A stretch of 64,000 nucleotides of DNA from Erigeron canadensis (lineage: Eukaryota; Streptophyta; Magnoliopsida; Asterales; Asteraceae): contig NC_057769.1 of the NCBI RefSeq assembly GCF_010389155.1, positions 7,130,735 to 7,194,734 of the forward strand, given 5' to 3'. Positions 1-12,999 of this stretch are shown here, in pieces. Every line of letters starts with the position of its first letter. Position 1 is the first letter of the stretch. The notes below the pieces were generated by a model, which saw only the letters and a list, made by a program, of their open reading frames with translations, ran no database searches and had not been told where the DNA came from. The position numbers were made by a program, and so were the translations under genes.

Positions 1-479
1 GGCCGTGTGTTTTAAAGATTTTTAAAGGAGGGAAACGAAGAGGCGGTGGATGGGAACTACAAGTATTACTTTTTTTTTTGCTCTTTACTGTTCCAAATTC
101 TTATTTAATGGATAACGTATATGTTAGGCCCCAAACTTGGTTAATCAGAGTAGGGCTCTGAATTGGTAGCTTGAATTATTTAATGTGCAAGATGATACCA
201 TGAACTATGAAAGTAGATACGCATTGGATCTTGAGTCTTGACTCGGTAACAAAATATAACATGAGTTACTGCCCTTTAGTTTGTTAGGGTGTAAATTTAA
301 TGACTTGTACTTTTTCTTACGTCCTTCTCACCCGACAAACACTTTCAGTTAAATAAGCCATTTTATATGCTACTAGGGCAGAAACAAACAAATCTATGTG
401 AAAGTTTAAGAAAGGTATGTTTAAGACCTCTAAACACGTGATTAAGTTCTGAGCTTCAATACAAGATACATTCAATTAC

Positions 480-1290
480 ATTACATTTGAATTATGTTTG
501 CCCAATTTTATAAAAGGCTTTGATATTTAAACCGGAAATATGATACTCATGGTTAGCATTTATAAATTGTAAGACATTGTTAGTATATGGCGTATTTGCA
601 GCTTTCAAGTAGGTTCCGGTAGTTTTACCCATGTAATTACAAGCTGTGAATAAATTCAATGTGTTTGGCTTTGAGACTAGCAAATTTACATATGTACTAG
701 TTTTCTAGTTTGTCCAGTAGCCTCTTTGAGCAGTTTGTTTTTTACAGACGGATCGTGTGTTGTTGATGCTTTAATTTAGGCTCATTATGGTGAAACTGGT
801 GTTCATGTTTTACAACGATGCTAGTAAATTAAGTTCTATGAGGCTACTGTGGTTTTTCTGTGCTTAACTGAATCTAGTATAATTGCTACTAAGGTTATGT
901 ATAAGATAATTCTGAATTGTATATGGGGGAAGTGAAGGTGGTGCTATTAGGCACCTAAGTTGGGTAACATTTCTCTTACATTCTAATTTTTTAATCCATA
1001 AAAAATATGGGGGCCCATTATTTATTCATTATATATTTATGGATTAAAAATTTAGTATGTGAGAGGGATTTCACCCAACTTTGATGTGTGACAGCACCAT
1101 CTTCACTTTTCCCCAATATATTAGTACACAAAACTTGGTTAAGCGGTTCTTTGGTGGACATAACCCACTTGGATCCCATTCGGATAGTGTTTCTGTTGTG
1201 TTGTTGCAGCAAGCAGCCTCATAGAAATAGTATCTCACAGAACACGAATAACCCAATGGAATTTTAGGTTTATTGTAGTGAAACTCTGTG
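480..1290 (+). repeat. ATPase-flank repeat, left copy
   Basis: This stretch closely matches the DNA following the ATPase copies: compare 600-900 with 23120-23430 (shared words such as 'acccatgtaattacaagctg' and 'gagactagcaaatttac') and with 21950-22090. Positions 1140-1290 also match 63540-63690 at the right edge. In the two internal cases the sequence follows an ATPase C-terminus, so this copy probably marks the 3' flank of another ATPase paralogue ending just beyond the left edge. No ATPase reading frame is visible in the first 480 bases. Confidence 0.65.
960..1080. repeat. Foldback (inverted repeat)
   Basis: An imperfect ~40-nt inverted repeat: 961-1000 (ending 'ttaatccata') pairs with 1038-1079 (beginning 'tatggattaaaaa' and ending 'cacccaa'), separated by ~37 nt of AT-rich loop. 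It lies inside the ATPase-flank repeat and is not obvious in the copies at 22.0 or 23.3 kb, so it is probably a small foldback insertion in this copy. Confidence 0.5.
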
Positions 1291-1552
1291 ATGATAGTTA
1301 TTGGCTAGTGGAAGAAATGTCGGCTAAAGTGAAGTCTTTATTACTGAGGGTTATTAATTATTACTGTATTTCTTTGTGTTATTTTATGGGTTGTTATTAG
1401 TCAAGAAAACTTAATTTATTTTAGTAGGAAGTAGTGGCATAGAAGCAGGAAAACAATGGGCGGGTAAGTGCTTATGTAACCTTTGGCTCTCATTCTTATT
1501 TCTGAGGGAGTAGTCACTGTTTAATCATCTCCATCTCTCTGATTGAACCTCA

Positions 1553-1713
1553 ACTGTATTAGAGCCAGTGGTGATCCCACAGCTCGCAGACACGACAACG
1601 TTGAAGTCCTACAAGAAATCAAAGAACACTTCGCTAAATATGACACACTATTTGAAAAAATTCTGGGTGAGTTGCAAACCCTAACTGCCTTGAAAGAATC
1701 GCAAGATGATTAG
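1553..1713 (+). mobile_element. Gag-like N-terminal scrap of an LTR retrotransposon
   Basis: One frame reads for about 50 codons without a stop until TAG, giving a charged, helical-looking peptide (…NVEVLQEIKEHFAKYDTLFEKI…). Just upstream, 'tgtattagagccagtgg' resembles the tRNA-iMet primer-binding site usually seen as TGGTATCAGAGC. A primer-binding site followed by the start of a gag-like frame suggests a decayed LTR retrotransposon. No LTRs, protease or reverse transcriptase were seen. Assignment to Copia or Gypsy is not possible here. Confidence 0.35.
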
Positions 1714-4700
1714 TTCCCATCAGAAGCCTTATTTGTGTCATATTTGTTGCTAACGCGTATTAATCTGAAAATGAGTCAGTTTGTGCTATATTTTGTTGCT
1801 AACAGGTCAAACCGGTCAAATTTGAATGGATAAAAAGGTGAATGAGAAAGTGCGTCAAATCTGAATGGAAAAAAAGTTGAATGAGAAAGCGATTCACGTG
1901 AATCGTTTTAGCAAATGAATCAAAGATTATTTACTGATATTTTAATCGGAATTATAAGACAGTGTGTTTGTGTTTCAGTCATTAACTCATTATCCAACCT
2001 GCCCGACCCATACATTTGCCTTCTATTTTGAGTAGAGTTTTTGCTGTCAGAAAATCTTTCGGATTTTTCGTTCTTCGTTGTTGCATCTTGATCCCAAAGT
2101 AGAGGACATAGAGAACACTATAAATCCATTTGTATTCCTCTATGTTTTCTTATTGGTGCAACGGCTGGAGTCTACTATGTCATGGTTCCTGTTTGCTTGT
2201 GGCTAAAGGATCAGATCGTGCCGAAAGGTCAACCACCAAAAGAAAGTAATAAGAGCCCTTTTATGATGCAAAATTCTTATGATAATTCTTACTTTGTAAA
2301 AGAAAGAACTTGTTCAGTGCCGCCTTCCGCAGATTTTGAGCCCCAAGAGCTCGACGGTGTATGCTTTAGGCTTTAGTGATTGGGGTGCTTTCTCTTGGAA
2401 CCTTTTCCATTTAGAGCAAATGTCTTGTGGATTCTCTATAATTATTGCGTGCTAATCAATTATAAATTATCTTTTCTTCTCTTTAATAGCAAAATCACCC
2501 ATATATGTACAATTGTAATGGGAATACTGAATTTGGTCTGCAGAGGTCAATAATCGGCATGTCTGGGCATTTCAGACTTACGGTTTTAGGTTCTATGCTG
2601 AAAGAATCAGTCTTCTTGGTCATATGAGGTTAATTCTCGTTATAATTAAAGCTTTATTATTCAATCTAGCCACCCCCCACCATCAAGTCTTCGACCCTCA
2701 TTGGTGTGTGATGGAATCTATAAACTAATAGGAGTAGAACGTATATGGCCAGCCAATGATGACTAGTCCAACTGGTCAGAGGCATCCCAGGTTTTACCCA
2801 AGGTATTGAGTTAGGTCCTTAGGGATGACAAGTCTTGAGGTTTTTTCCTCCGAATACTCTTAACGGCCCATGGTCAACATCTCGTTGTCTAGGATTCGTA
2901 CAAGGCTTCACCATTATACGGTGAGGTTTGCCTGATGTCGCATACCGACCGAATGTTCGGAAAAAACAACGTATATGGCCAAAAATTAGATATGGATTAT
3001 AGTAGATTGGTTGAAGGTTTTCATAATTAACCATGTCAATGCTGCGTCTTTATTCTGTTTATTTGGCAAACCATAATCCAGATGGATCACATTGTTTGTG
3101 GCTCTTTGATGCCACCAGGAATACAACTCAGTTTACACCCTTAATTAGTCTGGTACTTGGTTGCCCAAAAAAAATAGAAATTTCTGAAAAGTATATACTT
3201 TGATCATATTTTGCCCAAAAATCACACCGTTAATTTAAATTAGGCTGTGTGACTAATTAATTCCGATCCTGTTTAGGTTCGACTGCTTTTCTTATTACTT
3301 TAAAAGTATATATTTTGATCATATTTTCAATATTTTTTAAATCATCAATCAATTAATATTAAAGTGATAACCAAATATGATCATTAATTAGCTTGGAAGG
3401 TGTCAATAGAATAACTGTTCAGTTTCTTGGAAACTTTTGATGGACAACATGGTGTGTTTGAGAAGTTAACTAAAAAATACGCGACGTGCCATCTTTTTTT
3501 GACTGTGCTAATGTGATACAACGATGGTCTAATTAATGTCACATTTCGAATGCATTTAGAATGGTCAGTTAGCTAGGAAATTTGAAGGATTAATTGGAAT
3601 TCCCAGTGTCTCAGCTTCCATTCATCCTCCTCTTATATGTTGAGGTTATTAAACAGGTTATTAAACCATAGCATGAACGTCTCATGATTCATTGATTCTT
3701 ATCGTTATGTCACTTTTCAATGTATGTTACAATAGGACAATATATGGTTTGTCTAACACGCACCCAAAGACACATGTTTTGTTATTTGTTTTCAAATTTT
3801 TTTAATCTTTTTTCTTTAAAGATACATATGAATATTTATGTCGAAAAATAACAAATGCATTTTACGGAAAATTATGATATTTTTACATTTTACGTCTTAA
3901 CATGCATGTGTCCTTAGGATGCATGTTACACAAAGGGAGGTGATATTTTCATACCACATTTTTTTTTTTATACATGTATCACATTTACAATGTTTTATAT
4001 CATACCGTATAAGTATGTAATGCATCACAGTGGTAAATTAATCAAATTCTGTGATACGAATATCACTTCCTTTTTTACAAAGCTTTTACTTTACATACTA
4101 CAAATAATATATTATGTTTGTTTTGACAATTATTTGAATGGAAAGAACCATGAAAACTTATATATTATAATTTGATGGTCATATGTGAAAAATGATATAT
4201 ATGAATATATTCATTCACATATGAAGTATCAAGTTATACTTATAATTACATATGTTAATATGTAAATAGTTTCACATAAACTTTACCTTATATCTATATT
4301 TATAAAAATAAATATGATGCCAATGAGGTTGGTGATTTATTGGTAAGGTCTTTGGTCTTTGTGGGTTGGGGGGGGGGGTGTCTACTTTGGTACGAGTCTC
4401 ACTTTCCACATTTATGGGATACATTAATAGGGTTTATTTCGAAAGTATTGAGTTTCATCGGCGAAATACATATAATTTAAAAGTAGTAGTAATTAAATTA
4501 AAATGCCGTTCTAAAAAATATTAATATGAATATATGATCTATCTGTTTCCGGACCGTGTGTCCATCAACAAGTTGGTCATCACGTTTGAATTGTTGATAT
4601 TACAATGTGACATATGTATATCGGTCACAATCATCCATTGATCGCGAATGCAACCGTATAAAAATTATAGTAATAAATAATCTTGTATGTAAGCTAGTCT

Positions 4701-5900
4701 TATTTTGGGTCCTAGCCAAGTCAAAATTAAAATATATAATATCTTATTAAGTACGAGTAATATGGTAGCACTGTACTCCTGTCGGTCTATGCCTTAATGC
4801 CTCCAAATTGGCCATGACAATTAGGTAATATTATTTATTTATTATTTCGAGACTCTAACAATAAGAATGAAAAGTGTGATCAGCAAATAAAACTCAGCAA
4901 GGGACATCAGCAACGATTGGCATGCGGCCACATTACGCATCATCAGACAATCAACTAATTAGCCAAACTATAATTATATAATTACTTATTCAAGTTATTT
5001 AAATAAAAAACAATAATATATCTAACTAATAACAATTATACTGATCACGTATGTAATTACATGCATGTTAATATATGGACTATGGGTATGAAAAAACAAC
5101 CGCTTTGGCCCAATTATTAAGAGAATAACATAGTTAAACTCCAATTACGAGATTAAAAATATAACACGGTTTAACCCCATAGTGATTGAGCGTGACGATC
5201 TATGCTCAAACATATATAATCCAAAACTTTCATGAAAATAAATAACACAACAAAAACTATAAAATGGTTTTTTAATTGATTGTTAACAAAACTGTTATAA
5301 CAGCAAGCCTTGACATGATATTGATAGACAAACAAGTTAAACACTTTCGTCAGTATTACATGCATTCTGTTACTTTGATTTTCATTACACTATTATTTAT
5401 ATTTGAATTTATGGGTTTGTTCTTTTATAATTTTAATTACATTCTTTATTAACTTACTAGTTTGTTCTTTCATGTACAGCTTTTTTGGATTACATATATT
5501 TAATTTTATCTTTAATGTATCATAAACAATCCGTATATTTGATACGGGTCTAAAACAAGTGAAATACTATATATGCGTTCAATGTTTTAGATTTATATTC
5601 TTTTTTTTCGATTTCATTTACATCTTTTACATTTAAATTTGCATATTTAATAAAATATCTTATTTTGAAAATTGTCATAAACAACCTTGGCCTAAATCTA
5701 GTTAAATATTAAAATAGTTCTTCAAAATCATTAAAAATACAATGAAATGCTCACATGTATGTAGTCAAACCGGTATATATATTTTATCCACAAACACTGG
5801 TAATTGGCTGATCCATGCCACGTACAGGTCGATCGGTTGCTTTGTGATTTTTTTAATAAAATTATTTTCAACTTTTCAAGCTACAACTCACTAAATTTCT
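1714..5900. other. Gene-poor AT-rich stretch
   Basis: No frame longer than ~70 codons and nothing resembling a protein family was found. A G-run (11 G) lies near 4368-4378. Around 2800-2960 a less AT-rich segment looks like worn repeat sequence, but no ends could be placed. Confidence 0.5.
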
Positions 5901-5929
5901 TTGAGTGATGTAAAAGGTATTATGTTTAT

Positions 5930-6300
5930 TAGTTCATACATTTAACGAGGAAATAGATGTGGAAAGTGGAAACATTAGAATTGTCAAAACTATACAAATA
6001 GTGGGATTGAAGAACCGGCAGCCTCCTCTTGCTTCCGTACCCGGCTATTGTACTGGTTACGTATTCCTGGGGTTAACTCGATTTTTTTGTTAGTAAATAT
6101 GACGAAAGGCGTACATTATAATATATTTTTTAAAAAGGCCGGGCATTGAAAACTTGTCCAAAGTACTATGTAAAATGCCTCTGCGCACACTTTGTATTTA
6201 CTATTTTCACACAACACCCGTAAGTGGTCTTAAACTTTGACTTTGACCAAATCTACTCATTCATGCATGATCGATGACGTACGTACGATGTTAACTTTTG
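5930..6300. repeat. Diverged duplicate of the 11.4-12.3 kb region
   Basis: Several blocks recur in the same order at 11400-12240. They are a 'taacgag…gaaatag.ggtggaaa' word, 'tgacgaaa.ggc.tacatta', and 'aaatgcctctgcgcac.ctttg.attt.ctattttcaca' followed by 'ggtcttaaac.ttg.cttt'. The copies have many indels, so the duplication is old. Neither copy contains a recognisable gene, and both lie upstream of TATA-like sequences (near 6401 and 12741), so they may be old promoter-region duplicates. Confidence 0.45.
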
Positions 6301-6541
6301 CTAAAAAGACGAACTGCATACAATAGAACAGTTTACAACCTCTTGCAGCAGTGCCTTATTTCAAATTGCTGCTAACCTTTCCCTGTTGCTACATCAAATT
6401 GTATATATATGTTCAGCTCAGCGTCACATCATCATTTTCTAACACACACTAGTTAACAAACTCTTATCAATAGCACCCGTCCACCCGACCACTTTTTAAA
6501 GTCGGATATAAAACACGATATAGGAAATTAAAATTAGTTTA

Positions 6542-7715
6542 GAGAAAATTACATTTTTGGTACCTCAACTTGGCAACTTTTGCACTTTTAGTCTCCAACT
6601 CAAAAAATTGCAGCTTTCATACCTAAAGTTTTGTGTTTTTTTCAGTTTTGGTACCACGTTCATACGGCGTTAAATCTTGCTGTTAACTCCCTCACGTGAC
6701 AAACACGTGAGGGGTATTAGTCTTTGATCCCCTTTTTTCTGAGAAAATTGCAGTTTTGATACCTCAAGTTGTCAATTTTTTCACTTTTGGTACATCAAGT
6801 AGACAACATATTTTTATTACATTCTCCAATTTTCATCTAACACATTAGCACCTATCAAATAACACACACTCAAAAATCAACACACATGATTTTTTAATTT
6901 TTTTTAACGACTCCTAAAAAAACTCTCAATGGTTTGTATCTATTCTTGAAATATTATATGTTGTTGGTGTAATTACGGGTGATGGTGGAGGAACCGAATG
7001 CATTGTGGATCGATGGCCGGAAAAAACTCATGTCACGGGAAAATCCTCTCTGGTGGTGTATGATTCATATAAGAGATCTGAATCATCTCACCCCTAAATT
7101 ACCCTCTTCTTCTATTGGAATATGCTACAAACGACACTTGATCGAAATCTGCTACAAACGAGATCTTAACAGAATCTGCTACAGATGAATATATTTGCTA
7201 CAGACGAAATTAGATCGGAATCTGGTGCATGGTGGGATGGAGATAGTCGGCAACCTTTTCTGGTGGTGTATGATTCATATAAGAGATCTGAATCTATTTA
7301 TGCATGTTTATGTATTGGATTTGGTATGGTATAAAGATATACAGGTATACATGGATTCATATGAATGTGTGTTGATTTTTAAGTGTGTGTTGTTTGATAT
7401 ATGCTAATGTGTGAGATTAAAATTATAAAGTGTAATAAAAAAATGTTGTCTATTTTAGGTACCAAAAGTGAAAAATTTGACAACTTGGGGTATCAAAACT
7501 GTAATTTTATCAAATATAAGGGAGGGCCAAAAGACTAAAATACCTCTCACGTGTTTGTCACGTGAGGGCGTTAACGGCAAAATTTAACGCCGTATGAACG
7601 TGGTACCAAAACTGGAAAAAACACAAAACTTTAAGTATGAAAGCTGCAATTTTTTGAGTTAGAGACTAAAAGTGCAAAAGTTTCCAAGTTGAGGTACCAA
7701 AAATATAATTTTCTC
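6542..7715. mobile_element. Mutator-like foldback element with 9-bp TSD
   Basis: A 1.17-kb element begins GAGAAAATTAC and ends GTAATTTTCTC-like, with terminal inverted repeats of roughly 250-290 bp (6542-6830 against 7440-7715). It is bracketed by a perfect 9-bp direct repeat ATTAGTTTA at 6533-6541 and 7716-7724, the target duplication length typical of Mutator-like elements. Each arm carries a palindrome built of two CACGTG (G-box) cores, 'cctcacgtg…cacgtgagg', near 6690-6715 and 7548-7570. The ~600-bp interior holds a repeated segment (7048-7080 and 7258-7290) and no transposase, so the element is non-autonomous. Confidence 0.8.
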
Positions 7716-7876
7716 ATTAGTTTAATATACATTCCCTAACTTAATAATTTTATAAATTTAGTTTTATATAAATAAGATCGAGTAAGGATAATTAGCATGC
7801 GGTTCACTTGTTAACAATATATTTTTTTAAAATTTTATATAAACTTATATCCATAATTCCATATATATATACATAA

Positions 7877-8609
7877 GGTAACACTCCGGTAAGAACACTT
7901 TTAAAATAAGAACGGTAAGAACGCTTAAAAACATCATTTTGATGCATTAAAAGTCCATAAAACTGACATAATGCATAATTAATTATCATTATTTAAGTGT
8001 TTAACAATACATTGATTCATCAAAATCGAAAAAATCACGTTTTTTGTTTTATGCGTCCATCTTGGATATATATATATATAGGGTGGCAATCAAATGAGAA
8101 CCAATTTAAAATGAGAACACTTAAAAACTACATTTTGATGCATTAAAAGTCCAAAAAAATGACATAGTACATAAATAATTATCATTATTTAAGTGTTTAA
8201 CAACACATGGATCCGTCAAAATCGGAACAAATCACGTTTTTTGTTGGATGCATAGTTTTGATGAATATGCATCAAAGATAGATGTACAACATAAAAAATT
8301 CATAAAACTAACATAGTGTACAACTAATTATCATTATTTAAGTGTTTAACAACATATTGGTATGTCAAAATCGAGAAAATCATGATTTTTATTTTGTACA
8401 TCCATCTTTGATGCATATTCATCAAAACTATGCATCCAACAAAAAACATGATTTTTCTGATTTTGACGGATCAATGTGTTGTTAAACACATAAATAATGA
8501 TAAGTAGTTATGCACTATGTTAGTTTTATTGAGTTTTAATGCATCAAAAGGATGTTTTTAAGTAATCACACCATTCTTATTTTAAGACTGTTCTTACCGG
8601 AGTGTTACC
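7877..8609. mobile_element. MITE-like element in a TA tract, with nested copy
   Basis: The ends are inverted copies of each other: 'ggtaacactccggtaagaac' at 7877 and 'cttaccggagtgttacc' ending at 8609. Both are flanked by (TA)n. A second, related unit starts inside at 8081 after another TA tract, and the internal words 'ttgatgcattaaaagtcc', 'taattatcattat.taagtgtttaacaa' recur in both orientations. The same family is present at 16723-17110. No coding capacity is evident. Confidence 0.65.
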
Positions 8610-8710
8610 ATATATATATATATATATACATATATGAAGAGAAACCTATTATTTTATTTGTTTTATTTAATATTATTTTATTTTACCTAAAACATATATA
8701 TATATATATA

Positions 8711-9074
8711 GTTTCTTTTTTTGAGAACCACTTTTTTTTTTAAGAACCATGAGAACTCTTAAATTATATATTTGTTCACATGTTTTTTGTGTTCATTCAC
8801 ATGTGAAATTATATAAAAATGTACATTGTAGAAGAAACTTTTTGAAGAAACCTTCAAAGTAGTCTTTTGGGAACTTGTGAATGAATTTGTTCACGTTTTG
8901 TGTTCACATGTGACAAATGGCTATATATAAGGTTTTGAAATTTTTTTTTCTTCTGCAACATATATATTTATAACGTTTTACATGTAAATAAACAAAATAA
9001 ACATGTGATCCAATATAAAATTTAGGAGTTCTCACGATTTTTACAAAAAAATCCGTTCTCAAAATAAGGATCCC
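8711..9074. mobile_element. Candidate MITE in TA tracts
   Basis: Bounded by (TA)n at ~8691-8710 and ~9076-9095. The left end reads 'tttttttgagaacc' and the right end 'gttctcaaaataagg', giving short inverted ends. The interior is AT-rich with repeated 'ttcacatgtg' words. The boundaries are approximate. Confidence 0.35.
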
Positions 9075-9095
9075 ACATATATATATATATATATA

Positions 9096-11390
9096 TTATA
9101 ATGAGTCTACACTCTACATAAGAGCATAATAAACGTAACTTCAGCAAGCCTAACAAGCAGGTGAAAACCCAGCCACAAATTCCACCATAAGCCAATTAAG
9201 TTTACAATTTGGGCCAAACCGATTTAACTAGACCCAACCGAACCAACCGACAGTATAACGGGATGGGTCTCAGGTTTTGATTTTCTCTGATTTCGGGTTT
9301 TGTTGGATCAGTTCGGGTTTTAACCCGTATCGATCCCTAGAATCAAGTGTATGGGTGTTCTAAATACTATGGAGGTTTTTATAAAGTAGACTATTGTAAA
9401 AAGTTTATTCTGCGACTAGTAATACGCCATTAATCGAAAGCTATACTTTTTAAATGATAAAGTATAATAATTGAGCAAAATGATAGAATTTGATAATGCC
9501 GGTCAATAAATTACAATTATTAGTTTTTTACAAAATCGTTATCTTCTTTTGTAGCTTGTGTTGAAAATACATATAAAAACAAGTATATATGTACATATAT
9601 ACGGATGCGGATAGAATCATACAAATAGTGTACATACAAATAGTGTACATATATATATATATATAGACGGCAGATATTTCAACGTGTTAATCAACGGGTG
9701 AAAATTGACCATTTTTTAGTATGCGACTAAACGGGCTTCGTACGTTGATCGACACAAACAATGTTTTATATTTATATGTATATGTATATGAATTCGATTA
9801 AAATATTTAGGTTGTTGATCGAATCTTAGATCTTAATCAAAGTGTTTAGTTATTGCTTTTCGATGTCGAGTGTGGTATATTCATTCAACTTACAAGTTAC
9901 AATGTTTAATAACTCCGTTTTCAAATCATTTAATAAACTATCTTCAGAATATAATAAACCAACATATATTTATGATATTTATTGCGTTTTTATGCAATAA
10001 ATGTTATGTATGCAATACAAGACAAATATAACTTACTACAATACATGTGGTATTTAAATTTCATGTAAAAAAAAGTTGAATTAGTAGCATATTTGTCACA
10101 CCATCCAACAAAGCGAAGTTTTTATCTACTTTTTTTTTATTTATTAAACTCTGCGTATAAAATTTTCGACCGGCATTATCAAATTCGACCAAAGTCTAAA
10201 AAAAATAGTCAGGTAATTAAGTTGTCTCCTAACAATGCCTCCTTATATCTTTTGTTTTGTACTTTTGTTTTGTTATTTCGGCGTTATCTTGGTATTTTTA
10301 AAACTGATACATGCATCATTGCCGATTGTACCTTATAAATTCTTGTGGGAAGTAATATATTTATAAAAAGAAAAGTTAGAGTTTTTTTTAATGGTGAAAA
10401 ACTTGTGGGAAGTAACATATTTATAAAAAGAAAAGTTGTAGAAATGGATGAACGGGTTATTATTGAATTTGTAATCAATTGGTCACGAACATGAGTGAAA
10501 GCAAATTGCGTAACATTTTGGTAAAAAGGGCATATTACCGGGATTTGACTCTGTAACACATGTTTTAGGTTAAATATTTTCACTACTTGTCTATCTTCTT
10601 TTCACCTGAAAATGTTGGATTAAGAGAGTCTTTCCTGCTTAAACATATAGATATTAAGTATATATTTAACAAAACCAAATATTTAATTACAATTTATGTT
10701 AGTTACTGAAATGTGAATGGAATATACAAAATTTTCCTAGCCTACTTTTTTCTTTTTTTTTTTAACAGCAGTGAGCCGAATCATAGGATATTAATTAACC
10801 TACGTTCCAAAGAAAACATACCCACCCAAATTAAGGCTCACCAATAATAAAACCTAATGGCCCTTGAGATAGAAATAGTGGCCGAAACCCACGAGTCATA
10901 TGTAGACCAAATAGTGTACATAATAAACTTGACCATGACAACTAAATGCCATTTATAACGGCAATATCATATCATATCATATGATGTGATGTTTTATTTT
11001 ATCGGTTACATTAAATTAAATTGTACATAATAAAACCCAATGTTTTATATTTGTTGTAATGACCTATTATGTATTTTTCGGCCTGAATTTTTACTGTATA
11101 TAAGAAAGATCATATTGTAGGTGTTTGTATTCTCTTAGAAAATCTTGAAGCTTGAATAAAAATCAAGGACCAAGATTCAAAAATCATCTTCGAATCTTTT
11201 CATCAATGGTCAAGATTACTTTAGTCAGGGTAACTTGACTACTTGGGAAAATCTCTTCCCATATGTATTTCACTCGCAATCTTCCGTTGACCGTGAATTC
11301 AACTTCTTTGCAAACATTAATATAACTAATGTATAATCGATTGATCTTTATACAATACTCGATTAATTAATATATTTATTTATGTTTAGC
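9096..11390. other. Gene-free stretch
   Basis: No gene was recognised. A ~36-bp direct repeat with a 60-bp period ('cttgtgggaagtaa.atattt…aaaagtt') lies at 10342-10435. Open frames of 80-99 codons at 10.1-10.6 kb are low-complexity and do not look like proteins. Confidence 0.5.
10342..10435 (+). repeat. Direct repeat, 60-bp period, two copies
   Basis: The block 'cttgtgggaagtaa' followed by 'atatttataaaaagaaaagtt' occurs at 10342 and again at 10402 with one base difference. It is a simple local duplication with no associated gene. Confidence 0.6.
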
Positions 11391-12300
11391 TGTTGTTTAC
11401 ACATTAACTAACGAGGTTGGAAATAGAGGTGGAAATGCAGGCACCATTTTATCATCCGTAATGACTCGTATAATTTTAATACAATTATACAAATGCGTGT
11501 TCCTGGCGACATTGTTATCAATATTCAATATTAGTGTGATTGAAGAACCATGCAATGACTGGATCGAATATATATGATATATTGATATCAGTATTTTATT
11601 TGATAAGCCTTGGCCTCTTGCTAAAATAAATAACAAATTAATTAGTTACGTGTTCTCTTTAATATCCTGAGTAAACCGGAGATTTTAATTTATTTTCTTT
11701 TGAAAGGTGAATTTCGTTTGAAATTCGTATCGCGATTCAACAACGAGAGGCCTAACATATGTTGTCTTAACCGGGTCCGCGTTATTGAGCTCCCTAGAAA
11801 TAGAAATGTTTATTTTAAATACCCAATGGGCCGGGGAGAAAACCCCTACTAATCCTCCTGATGCATAACAACTAATAGGGGTAAACTTTGTTCTCTCATA
11901 CTTAAATTTAGGTATACTCAAAACAAGCCTTATATAGGAATTTTTATATCTACCCCAAGATTTAAACACAAGCCATGAACAAAGAAATTACCTTTCAACT
12001 ACTGATATTCTAATCATTTAGTAATACTATGATTTCCATAGTTGATCAATTGTCACCTAGCCATGACGAAAAGGCATACATTATTTTTATAATAAATTAG
12101 TAACAACAGTGCATAGATTTTTCGAAACTTGTCAAAAAAAGTTCATAAATCCCACCCACAGATTTGGAAATTAAAATGCCTCTGCGCACGCTTTGGATTT
12201 GCTATTTTCACATTACCCGTGGTCTTAAACGTTGGCTTTGAAGACCACGTTAGCCTCCAGTATGGTCCGAGTGGAGATTTGCATACGTTGGGTATGATCA
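11391..12300. repeat. Diverged duplicate of the 5.9-6.3 kb region
   Basis: Shares ordered blocks with 5930-6300, the best preserved at 12175-12240 ('atgcctctgcgcacgctttg'). It is interrupted by a segment at about 11640-11990 that has no match in the other copy and could be an insertion. No gene was recognised. Confidence 0.4.
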
Positions 12301-12740
12301 GCGTAATTTCAAAAGGAAAGATATGAAACCAGTAATATGACGCAAACGTGAGGTACCATTTCAGTAATTAACTCTTATTATTTTAAGTACACAACTTTGC
12401 TGTAAGAATAAGCCAAATAATACTTCTAGCTTTACTATTAGCTATCTGCGGTGCAAGACAATTGCTTAGTTCCTTATAAATATGAAGTTTGACCGTGGCC
12501 TCACCTTTTCTTCGCTTCAGGGCTAAAACCGTTTCTAGCCAAAGTTCACGCGAAAAACCCTTCGCACGGAAATGGTTTTAGGAACAAAAGTCACATAAAA
12601 CAACTTTACATAAAACAATTTTATTTAATGGGTTGGATAAATAAACTGATGTACTAAGAAGGAATCTTTATCTTAGATTGCTTTCAACGAAAAAAGGGAA
12701 GAAAAAAACCACGAAATTTCTTAAACCAAAGCCGTTAAAC

Positions 12741-12904
12741 CTATATAAACATAAACCCCCACATTACTGTCCACATATTCTTTATGTTTATAATCTCTCA
12801 CTCTCTCTACTTCTCAAAAAAAATAAAAATAAAAAATAAAAAAAAACGTATACTCTCTCTAAACATCCAGTTCCAGTTTTGTCTGCCTATCTGAAATTCA
12901 AGGT
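12741..12904 (+). promoter_or_regulatory. Orphan promoter and 5'-UTR-like segment
   Basis: A TATA-like 'cctatataaac' at 12740-12750 is followed by a CT-rich leader ('ctctcactctctctactt', later 'tactctctctaaacatcc'), typical of plant 5' untranslated regions. A possible splice donor follows ('ttcaag|gtacaat' at ~12902). No coding sequence follows for more than 5 kb. It could be the remnant of a gene whose body was lost, or chance composition. Confidence 0.3.
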
Positions 12905-12999
12905 ACAATATTTTTCCTTTTAATAAGTAATAAATACACTTATTTCTCTGATTCTTTATGAACTCGATATTAAGCCACAGTATTCGTATAATGTCCCCC

